From Aporophyla lueneburgensis (taxonomy: Eukaryota > Arthropoda > Insecta > Lepidoptera > Noctuidae), in assembly GCA_932294355.1 (NCBI GenBank), contig OW028761.1, positions 3,038,001 to 3,102,000 on the forward strand: a stretch of 64,000 bases of DNA, in the 5' to 3' direction. The notes under the pieces are model-generated. The model saw only the letters and a list, made by a program, of their open reading frames with translations. It ran no database searches and was not told the DNA's origin. Positions 11,813 to 20,297 of this stretch are shown here, one piece after another. A program made the translations under genes and the position numbers. Positions within the stretch are counted from its first letter, which is position 1; every line of letters begins with the position of its first letter.

Positions 11813-12578
11813 TTATTCGCCTTGTTGCGGAACTTGAAGTGGTATTTACACAACCAGTTGGGGTCGTCGCCAGGTGCTCTCTCCTTTCTTGACCTGGAAC
11901 TTGATCTGGACCGAAATCTTCTGGACCCATAACTTCTTGAGCGATCTCTGGAACTGTTCTCGATCTTGCTTAATCTGTCGCTTAGTTTATTTATTTCTGC
12001 TATCACCAAATTATCTTTGTCCGATTGTCCTGGTTTTTCCTTAACGCTTGCAACGCTGTGAATCGGGGTGATAGTCTCAGCGACCTTGTCTGCGATCGAC
12101 GCCAATTTCTCCATGTCTTCCTCATCCGTCACTGCCAATACGCCACGTACCGATGGTGGTAAATGATTTTTCCACATTACCTTGAGTGTTTCGTCGGTAA
12201 CTTTTCCTCTGGCCAGGTCTCGCATTTTTCGTAGGAGGTGCGATGGCTGTTGATCGCCTAGCTCCATTTCTCCAATCAACTTCTTGATTTGTCGTTCTGC
12301 TGACTCCTTGTAGACCGAAATAAGCATTTTTTTTAAAGCCTCATATTTCTTTTCTTTCGCGGACCTAGTAGGATATCCGCGACTTGCTCGGTGACTTCCA
12401 GGTTCAGTTTTGATAATAAAATCCGATACTTGTAATCGTCGTACATCTTCTGCGGATTTATGGTCGCCTCTGCTTTGACGAACCATAATTCCGGTGCCCT
12501 TGGCCAAAAATCTTCGATCTTGTCAGTTATGGAGACAGGTGAGAGGGCAAATTCATCGGTGGACAGTTTTGCTTCCAT
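11758..12578 (-). pseudogene. gag of the CsRn1-clade element, frameshifted
   Basis: The first frame starts at 12,578 and includes the capsid-like WPRAPELWF block, but runs off at about 12,333. The second frame (open to 12,507, stop at 11,758) carries the following capsid sequence (YEALKKMLI ... ELGDQQPSHLLRKMRDLA), then an Arg/Ser-rich stretch. It ends with a C-x2-H-x9-C-x3-C motif (CKYHFKFRNKANKCAQPC). The two halves belong to one ancestral Gag, and a one- or two-base change near 12,360 splits them. Gag would package the element RNA in cytoplasmic particles. Confidence 0.8.
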
Positions 12579-12621
12579 TATTGTTCACGGATACGGATGG
12601 ATATGGACGAAAGTATAACCG

Positions 12622-12775
12622 TATAGACGCGAGTTGAGTTGCCACTGACCGCCGCCGCCGTTGCCGTTGTTGTGGGCGCTGACGCTTCATTTTGTATTCG
12701 AGTTAAATGCGCAGTGCCCGGCGACCGACAGTTCGCCCGCAGACACCATATCCTATAGACGCGAGTTGAGTTGCC
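12622..12775. repeat. Inverted LTR fragment in the element leader, flanked by 22-bp direct repeats
   Basis: 12668-12763 reads as the reverse complement of the first 96 bp of the adjacent 5' LTR (12997-13092), including the LTR's terminal TGTTGT. It shares the A variant found in that LTR but not in the 3' LTR. Identical 22-bp sequences beginning TATAGACGCGAGTTGAG lie at 12622-12643 and 12754-12775, on either side. A transcript crossing the 5' LTR and leader could fold into a roughly 96-bp stem. Confidence 0.8.
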
Positions 12776-12848
12776 CGTTCTCTCGACGCACACACTTTAA
12801 AGTCACGTCACACTTTTATCATGACACTTTTGATCACGTCGGTTTTCG

Positions 12849-12866
12849 ATCACGTCGGGGTCACCA
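12849..12866 (-). other. Primer-binding site complementary to tRNA-Trp
   Basis: The minus strand reads TGGTGACCCCGACGTGAT two bases after the 5' LTR. This is 18 nt exactly complementary to the 3' end (CCA included) of insect cytosolic tRNA-Trp as I remember it. A tRNA-Trp primer agrees with the CsRn1 assignment. Confidence 0.8.
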
Positions 12867-12868
12867 AT

Positions 12869-13092
12869 TTTGTGGGTGCGTGTATATAGTCTTTAGGTGT
12901 GTGTGTACGGAGAGAAATCAAATGCGGATTAGATTGGAATATGTACTTTACTTTACGAAAGGATTTACATAAGGAATTTAGTATTAAGATCGTAAGCGCG
13001 TCTATAGGATATGGTGTCTGCGGGCGAACTGTCGGTCGCCGGGCACTGCGCATTTAACTCGAATACAAAATGAAGCGTCAGCGCCCACAACA
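12869..13092 (-). repeat. 5' LTR of the CsRn1-clade element
   Basis: Same 224-bp sequence as 2075-2298 with one difference. It begins TGTTGTGGGC on the minus strand and is followed by the primer-binding site. Confidence 0.9.
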
Positions 13093-13097
13093 GTGTT

Positions 13098-13420
13098 GAT
13101 GATTTTAATGATGAGAATTCCGTATAGCCACATTTGTTACGACCGCGAGTCAGATATTAATCAACATACATACATGAAACTGACCTGTAAATTTCCAGAA
13201 ACTAAAGTATGAATTTCGCGAGCTACCTCCATTTCACAAAATAAAACAATAATAAAAATGACACATTTTTATTTAATAATACAAGGTTAAGGAATAAGTA
13301 CACGAGAAAGCTTTATAAATACAAATTGTCCTTATTTTAACATTCATTTGTGAAGAGCTGCAAATGTGAGCATCCTATATAATATCAATTTGTGTAGCTG
13401 CAAGAGGGAACACAAGCAAC
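13098..13420. other. No gene; flank of the hairpin
   Basis: AT-rich sequence. A short motif (GTGAGCATCCTATATAATAT) near 13,367 recurs with one change just after the hairpin (near 13,508), suggesting both belong to one small element. Confidence 0.45.
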
Positions 13421-13506
13421 TACGCAACTTGACACAAACTAAATGTTAAAAGAATATTATAAAGGTATAATATTCTTTTAACATTTAGTTTGTGTCAAGT
13501 TGCGTA
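13421..13506. repeat. Perfect 41-bp inverted repeat with 4-nt loop
   Basis: Arms 13421-13461 and 13466-13506 are exact reverse complements by eye, with only AAGG between them. The left arm starts TACGCAACTTGACACAAAC. It may be the core of a palindromic MITE. No plant-type or animal-type miRNA precursor fits such a perfect stem and short loop. Confidence 0.85.
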
Positions 13507-13619
13507 AGTGAGCATCCTTTATAATATTATTTTACAAAAGAAATACATTTTTGACACTTTCACTGCGTATATTTCTATATTAGAGTATAGGCCATAAACT
13601 TATATGTAGAGGGTTGAAA

Positions 13620-13870
13620 ATCATTAGCAGCCTATAATGTTCTCACTGCTGGGACACAGGCCTCCTCTCGGTAAGAAGGAGTGGGCCATAATCCACCACG
13701 CCGACCCAATCTGGGTTGGTAGATGTCACATGTCTTCGAATTTTTGGTTCTAAGACATGCCGGTTTCCTCACGATATTTTCCTTCGCCGTTTTGAGAGCA
13801 GTGGTGATGGAATAATTTACACAAAGTGCCTAATAGAGAGCGAGCTTATTGTCGTTAATGGGGCTTAAAT
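13620..13870. repeat. Interspersed repeat, probable LINE 3' region
   Basis: Contains the blocks CACTGCTGGGACACAGGCC and GAGTGGGCCATAATCCACC, then ACATGCCGGTTTCCTCACG. Related sequence in reverse is seen at about 56,310-56,390 and 34,415-34,480. I recognise it as a common lepidopteran repeat but cannot name the family. Confidence 0.5.
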
Positions 13871-14487
13871 CTTTCTACGCAATTTCAAGTGTCAATAAAA
13901 AATATGATAACATTATAAAATTCATAATCATACGCTAGCTGACATAAAACTCTCTGTTAACTAAGCACCTATGTATAGCACAGTACAAAAAAACTTAAAA
14001 TAGTTACAAAAATAAAATATTTTCATTAAAATTAATATAAATCTGGACGGATTGTAAATAATAAAGTTTTTAAGTTAGGTGGAAATGTTTGATTTTAGTC
14101 ATTATTTACCAGATTTTCGTTAAGGAGAATTAATTATTTACGAATTTTTTAACAAAAAGTTACAATAAACAAAAGTTGCATAATATTGATATAACAGTTT
14201 GAAAATATACTGATAATTACAGTAAAATGTAGGACAGAAAAGGACTTTTTAATTTTAACATTTCCACTCTATAATATATTTGACTCTGGTGTCACAACTA
14301 ATAAAAATAAGTTTCTATTTTGACCTTAATTACTGATACCTGCAATATCTTATTTTCCTAACATCATGATATATTTAAAGATATTTGTTTATCTTCCTTA
14401 AAATAAGTAATATAAAAGAATAATTTTTAATGCATGTACGAGGAAAATAATGTTACAAAGTAAATAATACGGATAATCTACCATTAC

Positions 14488-14929
14488 GTACATAACAGGG
14501 ATGTTAGGGAGCTCCGTAACCGTAACCGACACTATCGGATATCCGATATAAAAATGTATCCGTAACCGTAACCGAATCCGAAACAAAAGTTTCGGATAAT
14601 ATCGGATTTGTTATTAAATTTTTATTTTAGGTAGATTAGATAACACTCAATATATATTTATATTTTATTTTTATTTTAAATAGCTGTAATAATTACTCAC
14701 AGACTGATTGTAATTCCTACCAAATGGTCACATATAAATAAAACCATTTTATTGGCTATTTGTTTTTTCCTTTAAATTCTTTAAAAGTTTAATATCCGTA
14801 ACCGAAATTATCCGAAACAAACGGATAATCCGAAATAATTTCATATCCGTATCCGATATAATAATCATTCCTACATCCGTAACCAATCCGTATCCGAAAT
14901 TTCATATCCATAACATCCCTAGTACATAA
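14488..14929. mobile_element. hAT-type MITE with 8-bp target duplication (copy 1)
   Basis: Element 14496-14921 with ends CAGGGATGTTA / TAACATCCCTA, flanked by GTACATAA (14488-14495 and 14922-14929). The ends carry many CCGTAACCG and ATCCGATA motifs in inverted arrangement. A related copy lies in the opposite orientation at 34806-35232. There is no coding capacity. The short frame at 14398-14586 is incidental. Confidence 0.85.
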
Positions 14930-16252
14930 CTATAAAAAGCTACAACTTAAAAGTTGATAATAGCGCCATCTAGTAACGAAAACTGGTGTTGAATGTTCCA
15001 ATTATTGTTCCTAGATGGCAGTGTTTGTCTTTAACAAAAAGTTTTTGGTTAACAAAAACTTTTTTGAAACGTGATTTTGTGCAGTTTTCAGCGTGTTTTG
15101 TTGCAATACGACATACATTGGACAGATACACTGACAATAATAATATCTTTAATGTACTTAATGCTAATAATATATTTTGTACGTAATAAATCTGCAAAAA
15201 GGCAGTACCTATACACAAATTTTTTAATGTTCTAAATTGGCGACAAATTCTACTGGAATTCATTTTTTAAATAACTCAGTTTCTATAACTTTCCTGTTGG
15301 TATCATTGTTTCAACCTTACTTCTCAACTTTTTTGGAACCGGGAAAACCCCTATCTATGATCGCCAATTTATAAATAAACAAACAAATATACAAAAACAA
15401 AATTTCATTTCAAGCACACACATTACATCTTAATTATATTAATTAATTATTTAAATAGTTTGCGAGATTACTTCAACTCAAACAAATTGACTATTTATAG
15501 TTTAAGAGCTTGTAACTCGGGTAATGTGTTACCCTGAATCTGTGTTCTGGAGGTCAGATAGGAAGTTATTCCATGTAAAATACTGGTATTTAGTAGCAAC
15601 CGGTAAGACTGGAAGCTGGCTTCAATATAAGTGGGGTAGAGCTGACCAATTTTTTTTTTAGAATTGCATACAAAATTACTATAAGTTTATCGGTCTCTTA
15701 AACTATAAAGTCAACTCGTTCTACGCTTAAAATAAACTTAAAAATCTAATACAAAAGTACCATCTTCCTTATATTAAAAGAAAAGTAATAAATATGAAAA
15801 TGAAAAAAATTTTTCGGTGGATAATTCCAATACTAAATTATTATAAATATTATAATTTTTGTGATGTAATTTTTAATTTATGAATATTTTTACTATTTTT
15901 TTAATTGAATTGAAACTTAAGATTACCCACTGGGTAAGTTTTTTTTATTACGTTTTAAGAAACGGTATATTTATTTTATAGAAGTTGTTAAAACTCTAAA
16001 TAATATTTTAAGAATATTATAGCAAGTCTTAGGTTAGTGTAACCGTTGGTTCTGGTTATCATAACCGGGTAAAAAATTACCGTCAGAAAATCGTTACAGC
16101 AAAATTGAAGAGCTTGGTTCCTGTAACCGTATCCGTCTGGTTAACATAACCAGAATTTAATGATATTCTTAACATAATAGCTGTTTATAACTGCATAGTT
16201 GATTGATAAAACTGCGTACATATTTGTGACATTACAACGGACAAAACTTGGG
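14930..16252. other. No gene; AT-rich with a repeat fragment
   Basis: The short frames near 14,970-15,263 have no recognisable content. At about 15,500-15,640 there is a fragment of repeat family A (GGAGGTCAGATAGG ... ACTGGAAGCTGGCTTC). The rest is AT-rich. Confidence 0.5.
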
Positions 16253-16377
16253 ACGGGACGGTACGGCACGGCATGGCACTGCACGGCACTGGACGGGACG
16301 TGACGTGACGTGATGGGACGGGACTGGATGGTAAGGTACGGTACGGGACGGTACGGTACGGGACGGAACGGTATGGT
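16253..16377. repeat. Degenerate pentanucleotide array, 25 units of ACGGN
   Basis: Reading in steps of five from 16253 gives 25 consecutive units that keep the ACGGN pattern with substitutions only and no indels (ACGGG, ACGGT, ACGGC, ATGGC, ACGTG and so on). Three overlapping minus-strand frames (16141-16429) are its low-complexity translation and not genes. It lies about 150 bp downstream of the Fas3 stop codon. Confidence 0.9.
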
Positions 16378-16528
16378 GACATTGTTCATGGATTCTCTCA
16401 TGACGCCTGGGTATGGATTGCCATTCCACCCATATTTGTCTCGATCAGTGTTTGGTTCGTTGAAATGTCACAAACTCACGCAGAATAAATGTGTATCGTT
16501 TATATTAGACGTTTAAAGTTGTAGTAAC

Positions 16529-16675
16529 CTAGTTGGTTTCTTTAGATTCCTTCATTTGGTCTGTGTACACTATTTCTGCGTACTCCGTAGAAGGCGGGGG
16601 TGGTTTCTCCGTTGAGGTTTGTTCGCCGAGTGCCAGTTCAGCGTAGACTACGCCCTTCTTGTCGTCTGAGAGGGG
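16529..16675 (-). CDS. Fas3: Fas3 terminal exon of the long cytoplasmic tail
   Basis: The acceptor is TTCTTACAG|CCCCTC, read in phase 0, with a TAG stop at 16529-16531, giving 48 residues. Contents: a KKGVVYAELAL segment, a Pro-rich STEKPPPPSTEYAEI stretch, and a hydrophilic end (KESKETN). VVYAEL fits the ITIM pattern (V-x-Y-x-x-L), and EYAEIV and IVYTD are further tyrosine sites. The other two frames stop within the exon, so phase 0 is fixed. It joins the exon at 28322-28460, which ends in phase 0. Polyadenylation is not evident close downstream; AATAAA on the minus strand occurs near 15,972. Confidence 0.8.
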   Translation of the reverse strand, partial: PLSDDKKGVVYAELALGEQTSTEKPPPPSTEYAEIVYTDQMKESKETN

Positions 16676-16784
16676 CTGTAAGAAGAAAATGAAAGATTTA
16701 AGAACAAGGAAAAGTGTCTAAAGCTTATTTCTGCGGCCAAGAAGGCTGGCTGTGTCTTATTACTTAGAAGATTACAGAGGCCAT

Positions 16785-16925
16785 TGTGGTGCACACGGTT
16801 ACACATAATGCTATACATTTCCAGTTTAAGCTGACCTCACAATATACGATAATCCCACACAATGTGAGATCAGTTTACACTGGAAATGCATAGCTTCATA
16901 TGTATGTAGCCGTGTGTGCTAACTA
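16785..16925. repeat. Palindromic MITE-like repeat
   Basis: An imperfect inverted repeat: CACACGGTTACA...CATTTCCAGT near 16,792-16,825 pairs with ACTGGAAATGCATAG...GTAGCCGTGTG near 16,880-16,918. A related sequence is at about 31,295-31,375. It lies some 110 bp upstream of the terminal Fas3 exon. Confidence 0.6.
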
Positions 16926-16984
16926 ACATCTTTGGCGTAGATCCGATGAACATAGCGTGTAAAAAATCTTTCCATGGCTACAAA

Positions 16985-17596
16985 AAAAAAAACCGGCCAT
17001 GTGCGAGTCGGACTCGTGCACCGAGGGTTCCGTACAAACCTGTCGGTTTATGCATAAGGTTTATGTTTATGAAATGATTTTTTTTTTTCTAATTTTTATA
17101 TTTGAGTTGATTGAATGAAAGGTAAATTGCGGTTTACGATTAATGACGAATTAAAAAAAAACTACTCACTGGATCTCGTTCAAACCAATTTTCGGTGGAA
17201 GTTTACATGGTTATGTATATCATATATTTTTTTTAGTTTTATCATTCTCTTATTTTAGAAGTAAACTATTCAGTTATCTATTCAGTTTAGAAAAAAAATG
17301 ATATCAGAAACCTCAATACCATTTTTGAAGACCTATCCATAGATACCCCACAAGTATGGGTTCGATGAAAAAAAAAATTGAGTTTCAGTTCTAAGTATGG
17401 GGTACTCCAAAATTTTTTTTTTCTATTTTAGTGTGAAAATCTTAATGCGGTTCACAGAATACATCTACTTACCAAGTTACAACAGCATAGCTCTTATAGT
17501 TTCGGAAAAAAATGACTGTGACATACGGACGGACAGACAGACATGACGAATCTATAAGGGTTCCGTTTTTTGCCATTTGGTAACGGAACCCTAAAA
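16985..17596 (-). repeat. Interspersed repeat family B, copy 1
   Basis: Begins CCGGCCATGTGCGAGTCGG and ends at GGTTCCGTTTTTTGCCATTTGG...GGAACCCTA. It is the inverted counterpart of 57,314-57,965, with clear similarity throughout. Non-coding and common in moth genomes. The class is uncertain. Confidence 0.7.
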
Positions 17597-18045
17597 AGGC
17601 ATGAAAAACCTTGTCCTGACAGATAACGACTCTAGCCAGCGAAGTGGATGGCACCGGAAGATTAAGAAAACCCTCGTAACAGGAAGAGGCGACGGCAAAA
17701 AAGAAGAGGGAGAAGCAGCAGTGCAGTATTCTAAAGAAAGAAAAGAAAAAAAATTGTTTATTCTGCACAAACAAAACGCACAATTTAAAATAGTAACAAA
17801 AAATAAAAAACAAAAAATACACACGTACAAAGTAGCCAAAAGCCCCGTGTTCAAGCTTAAAAAGGTTGTACAATATTGTCCATTGCTGTTGATGTCATGG
17901 CGACGGACCAAAGACATTTTTTTTTGGTTCTTTTCGTCCCTCTTTGGGACAGGCAAAGGGAGCTGAGCCCATACAGCCAAGTCTGATTTAGTTTTCTTTT
18001 TCTTCCAATTCTTCTTTTTTTTCTTTCTTGTCTTTCTATAATATA
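17597..18045. repeat. Low-complexity A/G-rich repeat, possible LINE 3' region
   Basis: Overlapping frames on both strands (for example 17469-17980) translate low-complexity A/G or T/C tracts. The block GGGACAGGCAAAGGGAGCTGAGCCCAT is a familiar lepidopteran repeat sequence. I do not support any gene. Confidence 0.45.
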
Positions 18046-18240
18046 ATCAAGGCCGAAACCATGTCTTCTTTATTCAATGTCTTCGATATCCAATAGTCAG
18101 GCCGAAACCAAGTCTTATTTTTATCAATGTCTTCAATAACCAGTAGTTAGGCGTAAGCCAAGTCTTCTTTTAATATATTCAAGTTCAGTACCTTTTGTTA
18201 GACCGGAGCCGAGTCTTCTTTCATGTTTTATTTAATATTA
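18046..18240. repeat. Four imperfect units of a roughly 50-bp tandem repeat
   Basis: Units start with AGGCCGAAACCAAGTCTTC-like sequence near 18,050, 18,100, 18,148 and 18,200, each followed by an AT-rich spacer and a CAATA/CAGTA motif. The array sits just past the LINE C-terminal fragment and may be its 3' UTR. Confidence 0.65.
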
Positions 18241-18295
18241 TCTCAATATCTCAATATCATATAATTTTATGTCAAAAGTGTAGTAGTTGTCAAAT

Positions 18296-18892
18296 TCAAA
18301 TTTCATCAACAGTTGATACAATAAAATCGTAAATTGGTAAAAAACAATCTTTTTTCGTCAAAAGTTGCTGAAGCGAGCGCGGGATATCTTCAGCATTTTC
18401 ATAAATACCTAGCAGGCGATCAACTAAAATGATCCTTTGAAGAGCAAAATTAGGACAATCAAATACAATGTGATCCAATGTTTGTATAGCAGAATTACAA
18501 TAATCACAATTTGGGGAAGACAGAATGCCAATTCTAAACAGATGTGCATTAAATCGACAGTGACCTAGCCGTAGACGACAAATCGTTGTATAAAACTTTC
18601 TGTTCCGATAGATATTTCCTCCTGTAAACCAAGGAGGAGAAATCTTTGTTTTAATTTCAGCTAGCCACTTTCCTTTGGTTTCAACTACATGCTGCCAGAA
18701 ATTGTGAAATTCACGTGTCAGTTTTGATTTGAAATAAGTCAACGCATCTGAATTTGGAATGGGCTTATGCAAAATTGGACATTCCTGATGACTTAGAGTA
18801 ATAATGCATAGAGAGATAGCTTCATTCAAAATTCCGTTTAAAATTGAAGCAACAACACAATCAATGTGTGCATAAGCGGCACGTAAAAACAT
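18296..18892 (-). pseudogene. C-terminal fragment of an I-superfamily LINE ORF2
   Basis: An open frame of 198 codons whose later half reads like the region after RNase H in LINE ORF2: a TICRLRLGHCRFNAHL block, then a Cys/His motif (CDYCNSAIQTLDHIVFDC). It probably belongs to the same LINE as 23104-27485, whose RNase H ends at 23,104. About 4 kb of THAP-exon and Transib sequence lies between. The first 30 or so residues are not recognisable, so its true junction is near 18,890. Confidence 0.6.
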
Positions 18893-19441
18893 TCACCGAC
18901 ACACACAGAAGCAAACTAGTAATGTTGCAAGTAAATGACATTTTCCCCAAATAGTGTGAAAAATAGAACTGTTTCAGGATTCGTGAGTAGAAAAACTATG
19001 AAATAAAACATGAAATTAAAAATATTTATTATATACCAAGATCGATTACTTAAACAACCTTACTTAATAACCCTGAATTTGCAACTGTTTTCTAAACAAC
19101 TACCGCTTTGATGACGCTATTCGCGAAATATTACCTTTTTTGGATTCATAAAAGAATCGAATTCTTTGGTAACAAGAATTTAGGTAGAATGTAGAATATA
19201 TGTAAATTCTTAGGTTGGCAAGCGGGACCCCCAATAGTATTAGGCTAATAAAAATACCTACTTAAATGTGATTTTGCAATAAAATTGGCAGTACATAGTC
19301 ATAACAACAAAAAATGGGGTAAAATGTTTTTCTTTGCGTAGCAACACTTTTATTGTAATGGCGTCTGTCAAATTTACGATTTATTTATTTTGTTTCGTTG
19401 AATGTTTTAATCAAAAATATAAGATGTTAGGCAATAGTTAC
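18893..19441. other. AT-rich stretch downstream of the THAP exon, no gene recognised
   Basis: If the THAP exon at 19442-19518 is real, this holds its first intron on the minus strand. I looked for a matching second THAP exon and found none. Confidence 0.45.
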
Positions 19442-19518
19442 CTGTGAAATGGGATCTTTAAATGTTTTCCGTGGTTATGTGATGAGTTGTGACACCCTTT
19501 CACTACACAGTACGTCAT
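19442..19518 (-). pseudogene. THAP-domain first exon, orphan
   Basis: From the ATG at 19516-19518 the minus strand reads MTYCVVKGCHNSS...HLKIPFHR and then meets a 5' splice site (CACAG|GTAACT). The C-x4-C start and the PFHR end are characteristic of the first part of a THAP zinc finger, where an intron commonly follows. THAP fingers bind DNA in host regulators and in P-type transposases. No second exon was found, and the Transib element begins 57 bp upstream. I take it as a gene or transposon fragment cut off by later events. Confidence 0.55.
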
Positions 19519-19574
19519 TTTTTTGTGAAATTGCGGGAGCTCTTTACAATAGCGCTTGGTTATTTGTACTAACG

Positions 19575-19899
19575 CACAGTGGAACGAATGTATGGGAGCG
19601 GTTGGACGTAGACATGTCCGAAAAAAAAGAGTAAAATTATGCCAAACTAATGATGCCATCTTATTCGATTACTTAATGCCTTCATAACTTGTCGTGATGA
19701 ATTTCTTCATAACTCCCATATTTCGGGAGTAATTTGAGAAAATGTGAAATTTTACTATGAAAATGAGTGTATCGAGCTCTCTCCCTCCTGATTCCGGGCT
19801 TGTTTCAAGTAGCGGTCTCTAATATCATAATGCTAATACTAAGAGCTATATTTAATACTAAGACACATAGTGCGCCAAATGTGCACTTTCTGGGATAAA
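19575..19899 (+). repeat. Left terminal inverted repeat of the Transib element
   Basis: Matches the reverse complement of 22688-23012 over 325 bp with about seven substitutions and no indels seen. It includes an internal palindrome, CTCCCATATTTCGGGAG. Such long repeats are unusual for Transib, where short ends are the rule as I recall. Confidence 0.9.
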
Positions 19900-20223
19900 G
19901 AGTGATGTTTATTTTATAACACAATTTTTTTATTTTTTGTTTATTTTGTTGATTAAAACCGTTTTTCTAAAGGTTTACCTTATTACAATAACATTTCTGA
20001 GCAGCCAATTAGAGAAGATATAAGCTAATTAGGATATATAATTAGGGACTTAAGGTTTACATATAAAACTGATGCACTAATGATTACTGATAAGAACATT
20101 GCTATTATTTAATTACTAAATGGCTCTTAATACACTAATTTAGCATGCATCATTTACTAATTATCACAATAACTAATTACCTTGCAATATTTAACAAAGG
20201 ATACCTGGGATACCTGGATTTTA

Positions 20224-20260
20224 TATAAATAGGTCACTATTAGTAACTTTAAAATCAGTG
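20224..20260 (+). promoter_or_regulatory. Core promoter of the Transib transposase: TATA box and initiator
   Basis: TATAAAT at 20224-20230 is followed 33 bp later by TCAGTG (20255-20260), an arthropod-type initiator with the A at 20257. The transposase ATG is at 20298, which would give a 5' UTR of about 41 nt. Spacing and motifs fit a canonical insect promoter. Transcription was not tested. Confidence 0.65.
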
Positions 20261-20297
20261 TTGATTTACACCTCGTTGTATCCAAGCTAATCTCGCA

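Larger units (their letters stand above)
2070..13097 (-). mobile_element. CsRn1-clade (Kabuki-like) gypsy LTR retrotransposon, interrupted by a hAT element
   Basis: The element is defined by two 224-bp LTRs (2075-2298 and 12869-13092) that I see differing at one base (ggCtat versus ggAtat). They are flanked by the direct repeat GTGTT (2070-2074 and 13093-13097). Order on the minus strand: 5' LTR, tRNA-Trp-type primer site, leader, gag, protease, reverse transcriptase, [hAT insertion 4917-10545], RNase H, integrase, polypurine tract, 3' LTR. Gag ends in a CHCC motif (C-x2-H-x9-C-x3-C) instead of CCHC. That motif plus a tRNA-Trp primer is, as I recall it, the signature of the CsRn1 clade, which includes Kabuki of Bombyx. 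Gag and the end of pol carry frameshifts, and pol is split, so this copy cannot be autonomous. Confidence 0.85.

Noticed and set aside
13421..13506. miRNA precursor
   Set aside because: A perfect 41-bp stem with a 4-nt loop does not resemble animal precursors, which have bulges and larger loops.
16141..16429. Three overlapping minus-strand frames with Pro/Arg/Ser/Val repeats
   Set aside because: They translate the ACGGN pentamer array; the register and bias come from the repeat, not from coding.
17469..17980. Overlapping frames of 121-134 codons on both strands
   Set aside because: Low-complexity Phe/Lys/Glu-rich translation of A/G- and T/C-rich repeat DNA; no domain.
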